A stretch of DNA of 64,000 bases from Spirosoma sp. KUDC1026 (GTDB lineage: Bacteria > Bacteroidota > Bacteroidia > Cytophagales > Spirosomataceae), in contig NZ_CP056032.1 in the NCBI RefSeq assembly GCF_013375035.1, forward strand, positions 2,402,001-2,466,000. Reading direction: 5' to 3'. Below the pieces are notes generated by a model. The model saw nothing but the letters and a program-made list of their open reading frames with translations, was not told the DNA's origin and searched no databases. The translations under genes and the position numbers were made by a program. Positions 61,873 through 64,000 of this stretch are shown here, piece by piece; the first letter of the stretch is position 1, and each line of letters opens with the position of its first letter.

Positions 61873-62076
61873 TTATCGGCGTGGAATTCGTTCAATAATG
61901 TCCTGATACTCGGTTTCAACGGATCGTAAACGTTCCTGACAGAACGTAATGAGCTCTGTAGCCAATCGAATTTTAGCCGGAAGCTCGTCTAAAGGAACCT
62001 CTTCATTTTCAATTTCATAGATCAGCGTTGAAAGCTGATCATACGCGTCCTGATAAGTCATTTTCTGATTAGCCAT
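61873..62076 (-). CDS. xseB: Exodeoxyribonuclease VII small subunit
   Basis: A 67-residue helical protein (MTYQDAYDQLSTLIYEIENEEVPLDELPAKIRLATELITFCQERLRSVE). The pattern, length and place directly downstream of xseA fit XseB. With XseA it degrades single-stranded DNA into oligonucleotides. It starts 63 bases past the xseA stop and is part of an xseA-xseB unit. Confidence 0.93.
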   Translation of the reverse strand: MANQKMTYQDAYDQLSTLIYEIENEEVPLDELPAKIRLATELITFCQERLRSVETEYQDIIERIPRR

Positions 62077-62139
62077 AGATAGTCAAGTTACGTTTCTGTG
62101 AAACTAACAAAAAAGCAGGTAGGCATTACTAATGCGTGC

Positions 62140-63342
62140 TTACTCTGTCCGGGTATCAAGTAAACCATCGCGTAACTGGATCTGTAACGCGTCTCCTGGT
62201 TTAACATCGGTAACGCTCGTTACAATACGTCCCTTACGAAGCAGGAGGGCATACCCTCTTTTCAAGACATTGGCCGGATCGAGGTGACGGAGCGTAACGG
62301 CTTTCTCGGTCAGATCTGTATGACGATTCCGGAGGTAATTGTGCATGACAAAACGAAGGCGTTCCGTTTCGGCGTCCAACTGCTCACGGGTAAGCTGGAT
62401 GGCGTCACGGGTGATGTTCGTCAGCCGGTCGCGCAGGTACAAACAGTTTTCTTCAAACTGGCGATTGTGGTCAATCAGAAAGGCGGCCGCTTTGGTCGGC
62501 GTCTTCACGCTCTGGTGGCAGAGCATGTCGGTAATGCTCACATTGCGCTCATGACCGATTCCGGCCAGAACCGGCAACGGAAAACCGGCGACCGCCAGTC
62601 CCAGCTGATACGTATCAAAGGAACCAAAATCGAGTTGCGAACCTCCACCCCGTACCATAACGACGGCATCGTAAGGCACACCACTTGTCTGAATGCGGTC
62701 CAGTTGAGCGCAGATAGCCCGCTCGGCGCCCTGCCCCTGCACCTGCGTCAGGTATTCGTCGATCACGAAATCGTAGCCAAAGGTGTTTTGCGTTAGTTCG
62801 TGCCGGAAATCCCGCCAGCCGTCGGAATTTGGTGCTGTAATCAATGCCACTCGCTGTAGCACGGCTGGACGAGCCAGGAGTTGGTTCGCCGTGATGTACT
62901 GCTCGGCCTCCAGCCACACCAGATCGGGATGCTCCCGAACCAATGTATCCAGCACCGCCTGGCGCTCGCGTTCCAGATTTCCTAGGGTATAGGAAGGGTC
63001 GATTTTGAGAATTTCGAGCCGAAGGCCATACACCGGGCTAAAGCTAACCGAAACCTGCAACAGCAGCTGAATGTTCCGGGCGAAGGCCACGCCGGTTGCC
63101 TGCTCGAAATCGCGGATCGTGTGGTAATTCCGACGCCAGATACACGCTTCCATCTTGGCTACCGTACCGGCGGCAGGCGTACCAGTTTCGCGTTCAACCA
63201 GCGTCAGAAAGCAGTACCCTCGGTCGGGATAATTCTTGATATCACTGGTTTCAGCAATAACCCAGACGGCTTTCTGACCAAACGCCTGATCCAGAACCGC
63301 TTCGAGCGTAAACGCTAAATCAGAAAGACGAATAGGAGACAT
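62140..63342 (-). CDS. xseA: Exodeoxyribonuclease VII large subunit
   Basis: A 400-residue protein. The N-terminal OB fold (IRLSDLAFTLEAVLDQAFG, VWVIAETSDIKNYPDRGYCFLTL) and the nuclease domain (VALITAPNSDGWRDFRHEL, VMVRGGGSQLDFGSFD, PVLAGIGHERNVSITDMLCHQSVKTPTKAA) are complete, followed by the coiled coil and the end motif VLKRGYALLLR. It is slightly shorter than the E. coli enzyme, mainly in the coiled coil. It acts in DNA repair and mismatch processing. Confidence 0.95.
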   Translation of the reverse strand: MSPIRLSDLAFTLEAVLDQAFGQKAVWVIAETSDIKNYPDRGYCFLTLVERETGTPAAGTVAKMEACIWRRNYHTIRDFEQATGVAFARNIQLLLQVSVSFSPVYGLRLEILKIDPSYTLGNLERERQAVLDTLVREHPDLVWLEAEQYITANQLLARPAVLQRVALITAPNSDGWRDFRHELTQNTFGYDFVIDEYLTQVQGQGAERAICAQLDRIQTSGVPYDAVVMVRGGGSQLDFGSFDTYQLGLAVAGFPLPVLAGIGHERNVSITDMLCHQSVKTPTKAAAFLIDHNRQFEENCLYLRDRLTNITRDAIQLTREQLDAETERLRFVMHNYLRNRHTDLTEKAVTLRHLDPANVLKRGYALLLRKGRIVTSVTDVKPGDALQIQLRDGLLDTRTE

Positions 63343-63347
63343 AAAAC

Positions 63348-63430
63348 AATGAGTGAATTGTGAATGAGCTAATGAGTGAATAAAAAAAGCCTGCGGCAGC
63401 TATTCACTCATTCGCTCATTCACACATTCG
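63348..63430. repeat. Word-repeat hairpin D: GAGTGAAT words and complement
   Basis: The left arm about 63353-63382 and right arm 63401-63430 match at about 28 of 30 positions. Each arm is made of tandem variants of AATGAGTGAATG. It lies between xseA and the pheS stop on the minus strand and could act as a terminator or spacer between the two genes. Confidence 0.8.
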
Positions 63431-63437
63431 AAATTAC

Positions 63438-64000
63438 TTATACTCCCTCAAACTGCCGGAGGAAGCGGACGTCGTTTTCGGTGTAGAGACGCAGATCGTT
63501 GACGACGAACTTGAGCTGGGTAATGCGTTCGATACCCATCCCAAAGGCGAAGCCGGTGTATTCTTCCGGGTCGATGCCGCAGTTAATCAGCACTTGTGGA
63601 TCGACCATGCCCGAACCGGCAATCTCAACCCAGCCTGACTGTTTACAGATGTTACAGCCCTTACCACCACAGATCTGGCACGAAATATCGATCTCGGCGC
63701 TGGGTTCTGTAAATGGGAAATAGGAAGGCCGGAAACGAATCTGCGTGCCCGGCTCGAACATTTCCTTCACAAAATGGTAGAGCGTATCCTTCAGGTCCTT
63801 GAAACCAACGTTGCGGTCAATGTAAATACCTTCAACCTGATGGAACATGCAGTGAGCCCGCGCCGAAATGGTTTCGTTGCGATAGACCCGGCCCGGCATA
63901 ATCGAGCGGATGGGCTGGAACGTGCCGGGAGCCGCGTTACGTTGCCGCTCCATCAGTCGAGTTTGCACATTGGAGGTGTGCGTCCGGAGCAGAACGTCAG
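63438..64000 (-). CDS. pheS: Phenylalanine-tRNA ligase alpha subunit, C-terminal part (5' end outside window)
   Basis: The last 187 residues of PheS, open to the right window edge (the frame continues ...[16 protein letters not shown]). Class II motif 2 ([32 protein letters not shown]), the phenylalanine site ([17 protein letters not shown]) and motif 3 ([18 protein letters not shown]) are visible. [17 protein letters not shown] insertion with four cysteines, likely a zinc ribbon, is present, as I recall in many Bacteroidetes PheS proteins. The enzyme charges tRNA-Phe with the PheT subunit. Confidence 0.95.
   Translation of the reverse strand, partial: DVLLRTHTSNVQTRLMERQRNAAPGTFQPIRSIMPGRVYRNETISARAHCMFHQVEGIYIDRNVGFKDLKDTLYHFVKEMFEPGTQIRFRPSYFPFTEPSAEIDISCQICGGKGCNICKQSGWVEIAGSGMVDPQVLINCGIDPEEYTGFAFGMGIERITQLKFVVNDLRLYTENDVRFLRQFEGV

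Overview
The window is chromosomal DNA from a Bacteroidetes bacterium, most likely a Cytophagales member close to Spirosoma. The evidence is a SusC/SusD pair driven by an ECF sigma/FecR module, a type IX secretion (T9SS) C-terminal sorting domain, an S9/M14/M48 secreted peptidase set, few Shine-Dalgarno sequences, moderate G+C, and housekeeping genes (pheS, xseA, xseB, clpB) of Bacteroidetes type. The genus is an inference.

Layout. 0-3 kb: the C-terminal part of a type III restriction endonuclease subunit, a doubtful small membrane ORF, and a complete IS3-family element (1574-2823) with an orfA/orfB frameshift signal. 3-17.5 kb: an S9 peptidase, a small hypothetical gene, a subtilase with S-layer-like repeats and a T9SS tail, an orphan molybdopterin subunit of the xanthine dehydrogenase family, two small hypothetical genes, a membrane-anchored SDR, an FkbM methyltransferase, a GreA/GreB-like factor and a BtuB-like TonB receptor. 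17.5-23.3 kb: the cobalamin riboswitch of that receptor, an M14 carboxypeptidase, an OYE/YqjM-type oxidoreductase and an aldo/keto reductase.

23.5-38.2 kb is the most coherent block, a nitrate assimilation island. On the minus strand are nirB, nirD, a PilJ/NarX-like histidine kinase and a NarL-type regulator. Divergently, on the plus strand, are cobA (siroheme synthesis), an outer-membrane porin, a NarK transporter, a single-chain nitrate reductase fused to its own FAD/NAD(P) diaphorase and BFD domain, and a nitrite-reductase-like protein that has lost the siroheme/4Fe-4S cysteines and gained a C-terminal rubredoxin. Together they cover sensing, uptake, NO3- to NO2- to NH4+ reduction and cofactor supply.

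38.2-53.3 kb: two zinc metallopeptidases, the ECF sigma/FecR/SusC/SusD locus, a cysteine-synthase-like PLP enzyme, a GH140-like hydrolase, a second aldo/keto reductase and a methionine aminopeptidase. 53.5-64 kb: clpB, a TspO-like membrane protein, two paralogous SDRs with C-terminal membrane anchors flanking a DUF4136 lipoprotein, a DUF937-OmpA protein, xseB, xseA and the 3' part of pheS.

The intergenic DNA is rich in hairpins. Some are ordinary terminators. One is a 58-bp perfect palindrome and one a 32-bp inverted repeat. At least five loci share an unusual form: a purine-rich arm built from degenerate tandem copies of a short word, followed by its pyrimidine complement, with a different word at each locus. 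No CRISPR array, rRNA or tRNA was seen.
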